64,000 nucleotides of DNA, taken from positions 1-64,000 of the forward strand of contig OX337242.1 of the NCBI GenBank assembly GCA_946965045.2. Reading direction: 5' to 3'. Each line of letters starts with the position of its first letter. The first letter of the stretch is position 1. A model generated the notes under the pieces. That model was not told the DNA's origin. It saw only the letters and a program-made list of their open reading frames with translations, and did no database searches. Made by a program: the position numbers and the translations under genes. Shown piece by piece: positions 31,170 through 41,065 of the stretch. The DNA is from Epithemia pelagica (lineage: Eukaryota > Bacillariophyta > Bacillariophyceae > Surirellales > Surirellaceae).

Positions 31170-34100
31170 TTAGGAGAGTGAAACAGTCCTGCTGATAACA
31201 GGACGCCAGGTGTTAATCCAGGAGCGAAGCAGAAACGAGGAAGTTTCCGCTTCGAAGTGGGCATCGGTAGAAGAGTAGAAAATATCACGATAAGCCACGG
31301 GAACTTGATGTTGTAGATCATAAAGAGCACAGACTTCGCGTTGAGCTTGAGCGTAGGCAGCTGCTTCAATAGTAGGTGGTGTATTGCCATGGACGTCTTG
31401 GTTCCGAGTGATCCAAAGATTGTGAATATGTTTCCACATGATTTTTATTGAGCCTGTGACAAAGTGTGTGCCAGAGATCGAGCGTTTAGCAAGGTTCCGT
31501 TGAGAAAGATATGAATCTTGAAGTCGACTCCACAACCGCGAGAAGCGTCCGAGGAAAAGTTGCTCAAAGCCAATAAGTCGTTGGTTAGTGATAAGGGTGC
31601 GATAAAGATCGGGAAAAGTAGGGAACACAGGTGGAAGATTTGCAAGCCAAGAATGGATCATTTCGGTCAGAATCAAGGACAAGTTAGGATCAAGGTGCTG
31701 ATGTCGCCAAAATTGTTGTAGTTCGGTAATCATAGAACCTTTCCATTGACGGTGAGGACAGCGGAGAAAGTGCGTTCGAGTCTCAACAACAGGTGGAGTG
31801 CAAAGAGGACACGTTTCCGAGTAAAAAACTGCATAACGTGAGCGCAGGTATCCAAGGGGAAGCCAGTCATGGATGAGTTTTATCAAAAAATGGCGCCGGG
31901 CGAAAGAGGCTTTGATGACGCGGCCATGGGCAGGCCAATCGATTGAGTCATACACCGAGAGAGGCCAGTCGTACTTGTTTGTAAGGTAATCCCGAAGAGT
32001 GGTCCATGTAGCAAGATATCGTAGGGTACCACGGTAGTTTGAGTGAACAGTACCGAGTGGTGTGTGGAGCATGGCGTGGCTGCCTGAAATGAGAGGAGCA
32101 TGTGTGGATGAGATTGAAGCTGGGTACTCGTAATCTTCAGCAAGACGGTCTGCATCGACATTAAGTTGGGCTGGGAGTGGGAGTGTCTCATAAGATCTGG
32201 TTCTGTCTTGGTGTCCACGTACATGAAAAAACTGTGGAATCACAGGAAATTGGCGGAGGGTGTACGTGATGGATTGTTGGATATCCCAATCTGCTTCCAT
32301 AGTCGAGTATGGGAAATCGTATGCCCATTCGAGACGTTTCTTGACAGTTTGAATTAGACTTTTCGAGTCTGTATAAAGAAGAAGTTGGGACTGGAGGTGG
32401 AGACCGAGAAACTTTGTGATGTGAAAAATGCTTCGTAGAATCGCAAGCATACCATAACTCTCAGAGCGAAAAGACGAGGTTCTGTACCCGGGAGCCGGAC
32501 CGCGAAGATGGAACAGGCGTTGACCATGAGGAGTGCTGCAGATGGAGCCAAACTTGCCGGTGAAAAGAGCAGCTGAGCCGTCACTACAGAAGAGAAGGCG
32601 GTTTGTTGTTTGGAAAACATGATGTATCGCAGCAGTCGGACAAAGAAAGTCAAGTTGGGAGAGAAGCTGTTGGTCCCATCTGGCAAGACTAGCTGTGTAC
32701 TCAAGAAATGAGTTCGGAGAAGATGGTGTGGGAGGCAGTTGCTGTGGGCGGCATGGTGACAAGAAGAATCCAGGGCCATTTTGAATCACATGAGCGGGAA
32801 CAGCAGTGGGGGGAGGTTTCGGCGACATTTGAGACGTAGGAAGAAATAACGGATGTTGATACCAGTAATGGCGGTACCCTTCCTGTTCAGAGACGTAAAG
32901 TGTGCAGCTGGGGCAGTCAACCAAGTATTTCCAATGGCGGTATGTTTCATGGCCTGGAACGAGCCATCGACCAAGGGGAGTCGCTAGAAGAAATGGAGAG
33001 CTTGGTTGTCGAAGAAGTTCCAGCAATTTGTGCCATTGATTCCACGCTCGAGAGCTGGGCTTTGTTTGATACGGAATCAAGCCGTGATGGGTTGAAAAGT
33101 TATCGTGACGATATTCTGTGGTGAATAGTGACAGTTTCTTGCCATCAGGAGTAACTATATCACTGAGTAAGGTGACACCCAGGTACATGCGACAAGCGTT
33201 CAGCATCTGGAGTTCCATCGGGGTAAGAGTCATTGACTCGAGTACAAGATCCATCAGGAATCGGTCGTTCTCTCGTTGAAGTTTGGGGAGGAACGTAGCT
33301 TCGAGTTCGATGTGGCAGTTTGTTGAGTGAAGGAACTGTCGTACTTGGGGGATCCATTTCATCGGTGCAAGATATGGTATCGGAGTTGAAACGTCCTCGA
33401 AAACAGACACGCTAGTACCAGCAAGAAACTGTGCCCAAGAGATGGCGATATTGGCTAGCTTGGCAGGGACGCCAGGAGAGCGAAGACATGCCAGTAGAAG
33501 ATAGGTCTGGGAGATTCCCCTTTCGACAGAGAGTGTACGAAGTCCAAGGCCTCCAAGATCACTGGGTCCGTAGACAATGGCATTTGGCATATGTCGATTG
33601 AAGCCGTATTTGGGTAAAAAGGCTTTTTTGAATTGCACTTGTAAAGCATTACAATGTGCATCGGACAGAGTGGAAGAGGGAAGTGGATAGCATATGCTGG
33701 GTAAGTAAATTGCATGATAGTAAGCCCAGGCGTCGGTTCTCGAAAACGGACTACTAGCCATGACTGAAGCATGTTTTTGATTCTTCTTGGCAAGGGCAAG
33801 GAACAGACCTTTATCCGTACAGAAAGGCGATTTTTGCACGCCCAATGTTTTGTGGCTGCGATACGAAGAAAGTTGTTTAATGGGAGTAGCCTGATCAGAG
33901 TCGTGGAACTTGATGGTAATCCTTGGTCCGAAGGAGTCGGGTTGGAGTGTTGCAAGTCCGTCGACGTTGAACGTATAATAGAGAAAGTGATAGGAACATT
34001 TCTCGACATTAAGAGCACCGCCGGATAGGCTGAGTAGATCGTTCCATCGCTGAGCGTCGCTTTGAGCTTTTTCGATATAGTGCTCAGGTGGTGCTTGACT

Positions 34101-37100
34101 GTCTCGCAGAAAATCGTTCACGCTTCCACTGGTGTCGTCTACGAATCCGATCATGTGGATTGCAGTTGAGACAGAACCATCGGGGCTATGAAAAACGCTG
34201 CCGTTTGCTTTTTCGTCGTAGGTGTCGAAGAGAATTGTCGAGATGACACACCAAATAGCTGGAGAGTTTCCTGCTCCTTGCCCGGACCCGTAGATTGGAA
34301 AAAGTTGACAGTGTTGGTAGTGGCGTTCTGATACGCCGAGTTTGGTTTTGAGATAATATTTCGCTTCCTCTAGTGTTTTAGCGTTGACAAACACAATAGA
34401 GCGATGTTGACCGAAGCTTCTAGAAGCGAGACTACCGAAGGAAAGAACAATGCGGTCATAACACGCCGTCGCGTCGTAGTCGAGATGAACCAATGGGCGT
34501 TTGCTAGCCCGTGATATTTCGTATTGTAGTTCTTCGCATAGTGTTGGAATGACGGCATCACGGCCTGGAACTCCTCCAAATTGCATTGGGTGCAATGTCC
34601 GTTGATTGGTGCCTAATTGGATGAGTTGCCTCCATTTGATCGCAAGGACGAGATTGTAATCTTGTTCGTAGAGATGAATGACACGAAGACGGTGAATACG
34701 TAGATTGTTGGGCTCTTTTAGGATCATCACATTGACGATGTGCTTCCATCTTTCGTAGGAGTAGTTGTTGACGAGAGCACAGTTTATAAGGCCGACTTGC
34801 CATTCGATCAAAGCTTCTCGTTTTGCTTCTACTTCTTGTCCTTCTTCAGTTGTCGTATCAAGATCATGAGGGGCAACTAGTGCTTTGCTGTGCCCTAAAT
34901 GGAAACCGGATGGTGAGGTAGTTGTTGATTCGGGCCATATTTTGATTTTGCTCATCCACTCTTCTTTGGTGATCGGAGCTGGAATCGCTTCGAGAGTCAC
35001 TCGTGCCTTCATGTGATCTATGAGCGACTGTTGCATTTCGTCAAGTTCTTCGCTTTGCCAGTCACCTTCAAGTATAAGCTCAGCTGTGTGTGTTGAGGCT
35101 CCCCAGTCACACCATTCGGAGAAGGGTGGCTTCGTGGGGAAGGTGTTATGGGCTTGTCCAAAGTGTCGTCTGTTTCTTGTCAACAATCTATCCTCGATTT
35201 CTTCAGGAGTATCAATTGTCAGCCATTCCGTGCACCCTGTGTAATCTGTCGTAGTGGGATCAGCTGGGACATCTAGTCGAGTAATTCCGGTCTTCAAGTT
35301 GCCTCTACATTGCCTCAATTTCGCATACATGGCTTTGGTACGCTCTGCAGCCATTCGGTGTTTAAGCGCTTTTGATTGTTGTTTGTTACCAGAGGCAATG
35401 GCTTGGTTAAGCTCTGCTTGTAATGCGTTGTGCCGGTGATGAACTGCGTCCTTAGTCATTTCCCGGATTTGGCGTTGGACGATCCGACATTCTTGTTGGC
35501 ATGCTTCTAATGTTGTTGGGACGTTCACAACTGACTGGTTTCGTGTTGTGTATAAAATTCCAGAGTCGAATGACTTGTTCCATTTTGCAGCAGAAATCAG
35601 TTTGAGAAGCAGGTTTTTGCGAGTTCTCAAGCTAGCCAGCTGTTTCACGAAAGGAATGCCGCGTGGTTTTTTAGCGCACTTGCGACTTGCGTGTTCTCCA
35701 GCTCTCTGGAAGTCTCTGTCCAGTCTTTCGGCCAATCGCGGGTTCCAATTTTCCTTGAGAGAGTCGAGTCTGCTAGCGAAGTTATGTTGTACGCAGAACT
35801 TGTACTTCTGTTCGATATAAACTCTGTTCGAGCTCCTGTCTTTACTCGTGAAGTCTCGGCTGGCAATCGGACCAAGTTGTTGGGTACTATTCCCAAATAG
35901 TCGCTCGATGTTGAAGTCAATGACCATATTCCGGTGGTCGTTTGGTATGTCTCGGTGTTTGAAGGGTTCATAGCAAGCTTTTGTGACTGCAGTGGAAACG
36001 TGCGGTGTGCAGAGAGCGTAATCGATACGTTCATGACCGTTTACGAATGTTGCAAAGGAGGTGGAGCCAAGTTGTTCTCCCATCAAGTCATGCAATTGAA
36101 GCTCAGAACAAAGTTTTGTCATGCCGTCGTTTATGTCTGACAAGGCTTCGTTGAAATCTCCTACCAGCAAAATTTCAGAGTTGCAAGCTCTGCATTGTCT
36201 GATGAAGTCAGTCAAATCCGAGATAAATGCTTCCCTTGGGTTTGCTCCTCTATTTGCTTGACGTAGCATAGACAATTGTTGCGCCGACGCTGTAAATGAT
36301 CGAACTCTGTTGTTGTCTTCTTCTCCCACAGTCAATAGAGATTGACGGCATACTTGGTAGGCTGAGATAATTGTCAGTGTCTTGTTGCCGCGACATGAAA
36401 AGACTTGGTAGGACCACCGGCCCATGCTGTCAGTGCCCTGAGTTGTGATTCTTCCAGTGGACTTGCCTTGTGACGCTATCAAGGTCCCGCCTGGTTTATA
36501 TGGAGTATTACGTGGGGATGGAATATTGGTACTCCCGTAACATATTCTTGAGTGCTCTGTATGTCGCTGTATTGTTGTATGGAGTGCATTTCGAACTTGG
36601 GACTGAGTTGTATCAAGATTTGTCTCATAAAAACACCATGTGTCAGCGTCTAGTCGACTCAATTCTTCACAGTACTCTGCGAAAGTATCTCCGCTGTGTA
36701 ACAAAGTCTTGAATCCATTAGGATTGCAACCGAAGACTCTGAAGGTATTTTGTGGTTTTATATCGTCTGTTTCTGGTCCGATGAAGTCATCTGTTTTATA
36801 TTGGGTTTCGTTTCCTTGGATGTTGCTGTTCTCTGCGACGTCAAAATATTCGATGTCGTTTCTTGGGTAGTCGTCACCGTTAACGCTCGTGGCGTCATCG
36901 TTGTTTGGGGTGCCTGGAATAGTAGTATGATGTTGTTGAGTTGTTGTGGGTGGTGTAGATGTATAGTCGGCTGCGACTACGCTCGAGGCGCTGTCGTTGT
37001 TTTCGATAACCTGTTCGGCTGTATTGTTTGTGGCGGCGTTGCTCGAGGCATTGCCGTTGTTCTCAGATTCCTGATCGGTTGTTATGGTGTTTTCGGCATT

Positions 37101-37253
37101 GCTCGAGGCGTCGCCGTTGTTCTCTGATTCCTGATCGGTAGTTGTTGTTGTGAAAGGATGTATGGATAGTAGTTGTACAAAAGGATGTTGTGGTAAAGTT
37201 GTTGATGTATTGTTGGTTAAATTTACAGCGCTATCCAGATTGGTCTCACTCAT
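31170..37253 (-). CDS. LINE ORF2: endonuclease, reverse transcriptase, RNase H (2027 aa)
   Basis: Uninterrupted polyprotein. The first 170 residues are Thr/Asn/Glu-rich with near-repeated TTDQESENNG units. An apurinic-type endonuclease follows (about 171-430) with GDFNE near 365 and HERIDYAL. Reverse transcriptase (about 840-1150) includes PMQFGGVPGRDA, DYDATACYDR, YGSGQGAGNSP and catalytic FVDD near 1037. RNase H (about 1555-1690) has CSDGSAA, an RSESYG segment, YTDSKSL and HVRGHQD. Near 1813 is a CPLC-x-HFLRCPHR zinc-binding motif common at LINE C-termini. The start ATG overlaps the ORF1 stop as ATGA, as in other two-ORF LINEs. An RNase H after the reverse transcriptase argues for an I- or Tad-like lineage. 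Clade not determined. Confidence 0.92.
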   Translation of the reverse strand: MSETNLDSAVNLTNNTSTTLPQHPFVQLLSIHPFTTTTTDQESENNGDASSNAENTITTDQESENNGNASSNAATNNTAEQVIENNDSASSVVAADYTSTPPTTTQQHHTTIPGTPNNDDATSVNGDDYPRNDIEYFDVAENSNIQGNETQYKTDDFIGPETDDIKPQNTFRVFGCNPNGFKTLLHSGDTFAEYCEELSRLDADTWCFYETNLDTTQSQVRNALHTTIQRHTEHSRICYGSTNIPSPRNTPYKPGGTLIASQGKSTGRITTQGTDSMGRWSYQVFSCRGNKTLTIISAYQVCRQSLLTVGEEDNNRVRSFTASAQQLSMLRQANRGANPREAFISDLTDFIRQCRACNSEILLVGDFNEALSDINDGMTKLCSELQLHDLMGEQLGSTSFATFVNGHERIDYALCTPHVSTAVTKACYEPFKHRDIPNDHRNMVIDFNIERLFGNSTQQLGPIASRDFTSKDRSSNRVYIEQKYKFCVQHNFASRLDSLKENWNPRLAERLDRDFQRAGEHASRKCAKKPRGIPFVKQLASLRTRKNLLLKLISAAKWNKSFDSGILYTTRNQSVVNVPTTLEACQQECRIVQRQIREMTKDAVHHRHNALQAELNQAIASGNKQQSKALKHRMAAERTKAMYAKLRQCRGNLKTGITRLDVPADPTTTDYTGCTEWLTIDTPEEIEDRLLTRNRRHFGQAHNTFPTKPPFSEWCDWGASTHTAELILEGDWQSEELDEMQQSLIDHMKARVTLEAIPAPITKEEWMSKIKIWPESTTTSPSGFHLGHSKALVAPHDLDTTTEEGQEVEAKREALIEWQVGLINCALVNNYSYERWKHIVNVMILKEPNNLRIHRLRVIHLYEQDYNLVLAIKWRQLIQLGTNQRTLHPMQFGGVPGRDAVIPTLCEELQYEISRASKRPLVHLDYDATACYDRIVLSFGSLASRSFGQHRSIVFVNAKTLEEAKYYLKTKLGVSERHYQHCQLFPIYGSGQGAGNSPAIWCVISTILFDTYDEKANGSVFHSPDGSVSTAIHMIGFVDDTSGSVNDFLRDSQAPPEHYIEKAQSDAQRWNDLLSLSGGALNVEKCSYHFLYYTFNVDGLATLQPDSFGPRITIKFHDSDQATPIKQLSSYRSHKTLGVQKSPFCTDKGLFLALAKKNQKHASVMASSPFSRTDAWAYYHAIYLPSICYPLPSSTLSDAHCNALQVQFKKAFLPKYGFNRHMPNAIVYGPSDLGGLGLRTLSVERGISQTYLLLACLRSPGVPAKLANIAISWAQFLAGTSVSVFEDVSTPIPYLAPMKWIPQVRQFLHSTNCHIELEATFLPKLQRENDRFLMDLVLESMTLTPMELQMLNACRMYLGVTLLSDIVTPDGKKLSLFTTEYRHDNFSTHHGLIPYQTKPSSRAWNQWHKLLELLRQPSSPFLLATPLGRWLVPGHETYRHWKYLVDCPSCTLYVSEQEGYRHYWYQHPLFLPTSQMSPKPPPTAVPAHVIQNGPGFFLSPCRPQQLPPTPSSPNSFLEYTASLARWDQQLLSQLDFLCPTAAIHHVFQTTNRLLFCSDGSAALFTGKFGSICSTPHGQRLFHLRGPAPGYRTSSFRSESYGMLAILRSIFHITKFLGLHLQSQLLLYTDSKSLIQTVKKRLEWAYDFPYSTMEADWDIQQSITYTLRQFPVIPQFFHVRGHQDRTRSYETLPLPAQLNVDADRLAEDYEYPASISSTHAPLISGSHAMLHTPLGTVHSNYRGTLRYLATWTTLRDYLTNKYDWPLSVYDSIDWPAHGRVIKASFARRHFLIKLIHDWLPLGYLRSRYAVFYSETCPLCTPPVVETRTHFLRCPHRQWKGSMITELQQFWRHQHLDPNLSLILTEMIHSWLANLPPVFPTFPDLYRTLITNQRLIGFEQLFLGRFSRLWSRLQDSYLSQRNLAKRSISGTHFVTGSIKIMWKHIHNLWITRNQDVHGNTPPTIEAAAYAQAQREVCALYDLQHQVPVAYRDIFYSSTDAHFEAETSSFLLRSWINTWRPVISRTVSLS

Positions 37254-37600
37254 GATTGCGTACTTGAGTCGGCCAAGGACTCGTCCGCGTGCAAGGAGGA
37301 GTTTGCTTGGGCCATGCTCACATCTTTTAGCGGTGTGGCCGGTTGTTCTGAGTCGTTTTCTTTACGCTTCCTGATGGCGCCTTGTTGACTCTGTTCTGTT
37401 GGGTTTGCTTTCAATGGTCGTGTTTTTGTGCCATCGGTTTTTGTGCGACCCGATATTATCAAAGAGTCTTTTCTCCAGTCATTGCAATGACCGAGCCGTT
37501 CTAATCGAAGGGGGCAAGTCCCCCAAATCCTTCCCAATCCACAATCCACATTATTTCTTCCGATTGTTGTGTCTTCATGACATCTCTTCATTCGACGACA
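37250..37600 (-). CDS. LINE ORF1, C-terminal part (5' limit uncertain)
   Basis: The frame stops at TGA (37250-37252), overlapping the ORF2 ATG by the sequence ATGA. The last 80 or so residues are Lys/Arg/Ser/Gln-rich (KTRPLKANPTEQSQQG, RKRKENDSEQ), as expected for an RNA-binding ORF1 tail. The open frame extends to 37870, but that part overlaps the start of the plus-strand glycosyltransferase gene, so the upstream limit near 37600 is a guess. A short ORF1 suggests 5' truncation, or an element that needs little ORF1. Confidence 0.45.
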   Translation of the reverse strand, partial: CRRMKRCHEDTTIGRNNVDCGLGRIWGTCPLRLERLGHCNDWRKDSLIISGRTKTDGTKTRPLKANPTEQSQQGAIRKRKENDSEQPATPLKDVSMAQANSSLHADESLADSSTQS

Positions 37601-37713
37601 ACGACTGCTTCCGTGCAATACTCGAACGAAAAAAGGCAACGCAGCCACCCGAACAAGAGGGAACCACAAAACGACAACCGGTGCTCGGTTTCCGGTACCG
37701 ATAATACAAGAAC

Positions 37714-40059
37714 ATGAATTTTGGGAAACTCTTCGAGTCGAAACGACAAAGAAACAATGAGGCAATGGTACTCCGCTCCTCGTCCGAGTCTCGTTTCGGG
37801 AACAAACCTCATCCTCAAAGTTGTGGTCACTCGGCCACCAACACCGTACCACAACAATCCTCCTCGACACAACAACAAGGTGGGGATTGTTCTCGTGCTC
37901 GTCGCCGTCCCTTCGTGCGTTTGGTCCGTGAAGTGTCGGTGGGCATCGTGCTGCTCCTCCTGGTCAGTGGTGTGGTGATGGCGCTCCAAATGAAAGCCTG
38001 GTTGGATCGCCAACGGCTGGACGAGGAAGACGAAATCACCATGATACTCTTACGTTCCAGAAAGAACCATGGTACCAACATGGCAGAGCCAGTCCTATCC
38101 ACTTTACCATCGCAACAATCAGCACAACCACCCCTGGAATCGACAGGGACCAAAGCAACACCAGTTCTTCTGGGCGGCAGCACCACCGCCTCCCACACAG
38201 AGACTGTCTCCTCACGTCGCAAGACGGCGCAGTCCACGACGACGACAACAACCCAACCATTGCAAACACAAACCTCCACCGACTCCTCTTCCTCCTCCAC
38301 AAGACGAAACCCCGCAACAAGAAGAAGTTCGACCAACTCGACTAGCACCACAGGATCCACCAATCAGCGGTATCAGCTCGAGCAATGGGCCAAACAAGAC
38401 CGGAAACGACATCGACAGTCGGCCAAATACCGCTTGTTTGGTTCCAACCAAAAAGGCGGCGGTGATGAAACCAATGTCGACTTTGCCCATGGCAAACAAG
38501 TGAGTGAACGATATCACCACCAACAACAACCAACCAAGAAAACGAATCCAACTGTCGTGCCCGATTACTTTACCGACTACGACGAGTATACGCGTCTCTT
38601 GTGGGAGACCACCACACCGGATCCCACGAGGCCCATGTTGGCCTTTGGTCCCCTGGAATTCACCTTTGGCTATATCAATCAAGTCATGACCTTTGCTGGT
38701 TTTGTCCTGTACGCGTACGATCACAATTTCCGCCAAATTCTCTTGCCCAGTTTGCACTGGAAGGACCTGTTTGGTTCCAATCGGGGACGACCGCATGCCA
38801 CCTTGTTTGATGTGGTGCGCTGGAATACACTGTACTCTCCTTCTTCGGGGAATCCTCTAACCAATCACACCACCCATGGACCCGCTTGGTTGCCGCGATT
38901 GGTCCGACGCCCCGAATCGGGCATGACGGATTTGCATCCGTATCGCATGGAATGGCTCGGCAATGTCTCGCAGGCCTTGCATCGGGCCACGGCACCCTAC
39001 GGTGTCGGCTATCATCCCAATCGATTCATGAATTTGTATCGCCATGATTTGAAACAATACGTGTATACCAATGCGACGACGAACAGCAACAGCAGCACTG
39101 CAACTAACAAAACAACTGGCAATCAACGACGACCACCACCACTCGCACGACGAGGACGGCATCCCGTTGACCTTGCCATGCTCCAGCACGGGGCTCTGGT
39201 ACCCCATCCATCTCTCATGCGAGTCGTTCACGAAACTGTACAGTGGTTGCAGACACCGTCATCACAACAAACACCGTCGACTGGGAGGAGGACCGAGAAG
39301 GAGGACACTGACAATCCTCCAAATACAAATGACAGCAACCGCCATGAGGGCGGATATCTCTGTTTGCATGCCCGCATTGAACCAGACATGAAAGAACATG
39401 GATATTGCGTCGACCAAAAAGTCCTTTCCTTGTCCGACATTCTCCGTTCCATTTATCGGGAATTCCCCCCACATCAGCCACCCCCGGGCATTCACCGCGT
39501 CTTGCTCGTTTTGAATCGACCCTTGTTGGAGCAACACGTTGCCACAACCAGCAAAACCAAATCATCGATTGCCGCCCAAAATTTACAGCTCTTGAATCAG
39601 CTGCGTCGCGAGGGCATGTGGAATGGGACCATCCCGGTGCACGAAGCTGGAACCTCGTTATTGTTGTCGACACACGACTCTTACGCCAAGAATGCCTCCT
39701 CGTCATCCTCGTCACCATTGTCATCGTCATTGTCATCGTCACTTGCCTATTTCCGAACCGAGGCTCGAGGGATTGCCTCGTCCATGATTGATTACGAATT
39801 GGCTCTGCAGGCGCAAATGTTTGTGGGGACACCCGTGTCGAGTTTTTCCATGCAAGCCATGGCCACTCGGTATCATCGACATCGACATAGACATGGACAA
39901 GAGCAGCACCATTCCCAATCGGTTCCGTCGTCATCGTCGTCATCATGGTCGTCCGGGGACCACGACGAGACATCAGTACCAGTCCAAAACTATCTCTATC
40001 TCCCCCACGGATTGAAGCGACTGCCTCCCGACCAAGAGCCTCCGCAGTTTGTGTGCTAA
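37714..40059 (+). CDS. Type II membrane glycosyltransferase-like protein, paralogue (781 aa)
   Basis: Same design as 28717-30927: cytosolic tail, membrane segment (about 72-95), Ser/Thr/Gln-rich stem, then lumenal domain. Matching motifs: FGPLEFTFGYINQVM, ILLPSLHWKDLFGSN-x-GRPH, CLHARIEPDM (His552, Arg554, Glu556), VLNRPLLEQH, GMWNGTIPV, and GTPVSSFSMQAMATR. Both proteins end PPDQEPPQFVC or PPHQEPPVFEC, so the C-terminus is under constraint. The stem contains long Ser and Thr runs. Likely Golgi, same reaction class as its paralogue. The two genes lie on opposite strands, diverging away from the LINE between them. Start: the first ATG of the frame. Confidence 0.6.
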   Translation: MNFGKLFESKRQRNNEAMVLRSSSESRFGNKPHPQSCGHSATNTVPQQSSSTQQQGGDCSRARRRPFVRLVREVSVGIVLLLLVSGVVMALQMKAWLDRQRLDEEDEITMILLRSRKNHGTNMAEPVLSTLPSQQSAQPPLESTGTKATPVLLGGSTTASHTETVSSRRKTAQSTTTTTTQPLQTQTSTDSSSSSTRRNPATRRSSTNSTSTTGSTNQRYQLEQWAKQDRKRHRQSAKYRLFGSNQKGGGDETNVDFAHGKQVSERYHHQQQPTKKTNPTVVPDYFTDYDEYTRLLWETTTPDPTRPMLAFGPLEFTFGYINQVMTFAGFVLYAYDHNFRQILLPSLHWKDLFGSNRGRPHATLFDVVRWNTLYSPSSGNPLTNHTTHGPAWLPRLVRRPESGMTDLHPYRMEWLGNVSQALHRATAPYGVGYHPNRFMNLYRHDLKQYVYTNATTNSNSSTATNKTTGNQRRPPPLARRGRHPVDLAMLQHGALVPHPSLMRVVHETVQWLQTPSSQQTPSTGRRTEKEDTDNPPNTNDSNRHEGGYLCLHARIEPDMKEHGYCVDQKVLSLSDILRSIYREFPPHQPPPGIHRVLLVLNRPLLEQHVATTSKTKSSIAAQNLQLLNQLRREGMWNGTIPVHEAGTSLLLSTHDSYAKNASSSSSSPLSSSLSSSLAYFRTEARGIASSMIDYELALQAQMFVGTPVSSFSMQAMATRYHRHRHRHGQEQHHSQSVPSSSSSSWSSGDHDETSVPVQNYLYLPHGLKRLPPDQEPPQFVC

Positions 40060-41065
40060 AAACAAGAGAGAGAGAGAGAATGGTACTCGAGATTTGTCCG
40101 GAAAGATGTTTTGGCTCTTTCTCAAACTAGAACAGGCCAGGAACAACCTATACCATTCGGGAGGCCCACAAACCACCAGATAGGTTGCGACGACAAGACA
40201 CACGACGCAGGCACTTCAGTGTATGATTCCTACCTAGTCTACAGACTTGGGGACGGGACGCAAAACAAAGAGTCTGGCAGCGAATCCTGCTGTAGCCGTG
40301 CTGGTTCTTCTGGATGGATTGCACTTATTGTGTCAAGAGAGACCCATTCCAATCCAAAGGCTCAACTACTAGGTCGACCAAGGACTGTAGGATTGGCCCG
40401 AGCCTGGAAGGAAGAACCATGTCCCAGTGCAACTAGGAGTACCACTACTACTCCATGCGCAGGATCGATATTCGATTCTATTCTCTATAGTAGGTAGCAG
40501 TAGTAGCATTAAGAGAGCCTCTGTTGCAACTGTTCGCAATCCTCGTCCCCTGGCTTGGGAAACGGATATCCAAGGATTGGTTCCACCAGCGGCCAGCCAT
40601 CCTTAGGACGGTACTCACTGAACGGGCATAGTATTGCTAGCTCTATACATAGTTTGTCCGGTCATACCAGTCATTTCGGCATCTTTCTTGGTTCGCACCC
40701 AGCACGCTCACACAGGACTGGATTGCAGTTCATCATCGCCTTTGTGATAGTTTGACACGACTCTCCCAAGCTCATTTCACTTCTTGAGAAAGAGTCATTT
40801 GGCAAACAGTCACTGTATTCAGTACTGTCCATGTACACGCCCAAGACGATCCTGGTGAGTGATTCTGGTTGCACCCCAACAACAACACCACCATCGTTCT
40901 CTCGATTTCACCACCACTCCTCTCTCTCAAGAACGGACTCTTTGCGATTGTTGCAATCTGTTTGTTACTTGAGATCCTCCAATCCGTTCCCATTGATCGA
41001 TCCACGAGGCCTTTTCTTCCTCTGTGAGACATAGACACACACCACTCGTTTCTTCTCAATAAACC
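40060..41065. other. Intergenic, no supported gene
   Basis: About 1 kb between two plus-strand genes. A GAGAGAGAGAGA tract follows the glycosyltransferase stop at 40066-40079. The final 100 bases before 41066 are TC-rich and presumably contain the FAS1 gene's 5' leader. The longer minus-strand frame that enters from 41503 is a shadow of the FAS1 gene. Confidence 0.5.

Larger units (their letters stand above)
31100..37690 (-). mobile_element. LINE (non-LTR retrotransposon), approximate limits
   Basis: Includes a long ORF2 and the end of an ORF1 upstream of it. The exact ends are not defined: I could not find a target-site duplication. The 17-A run at 31037-31053 is on the plus strand, which is the wrong orientation for the poly(A) tail of a minus-strand element. 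The element sits between the two glycosyltransferase paralogues. ORF2 has no stop codons, so the insertion could be recent and possibly active. Confidence 0.75.
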
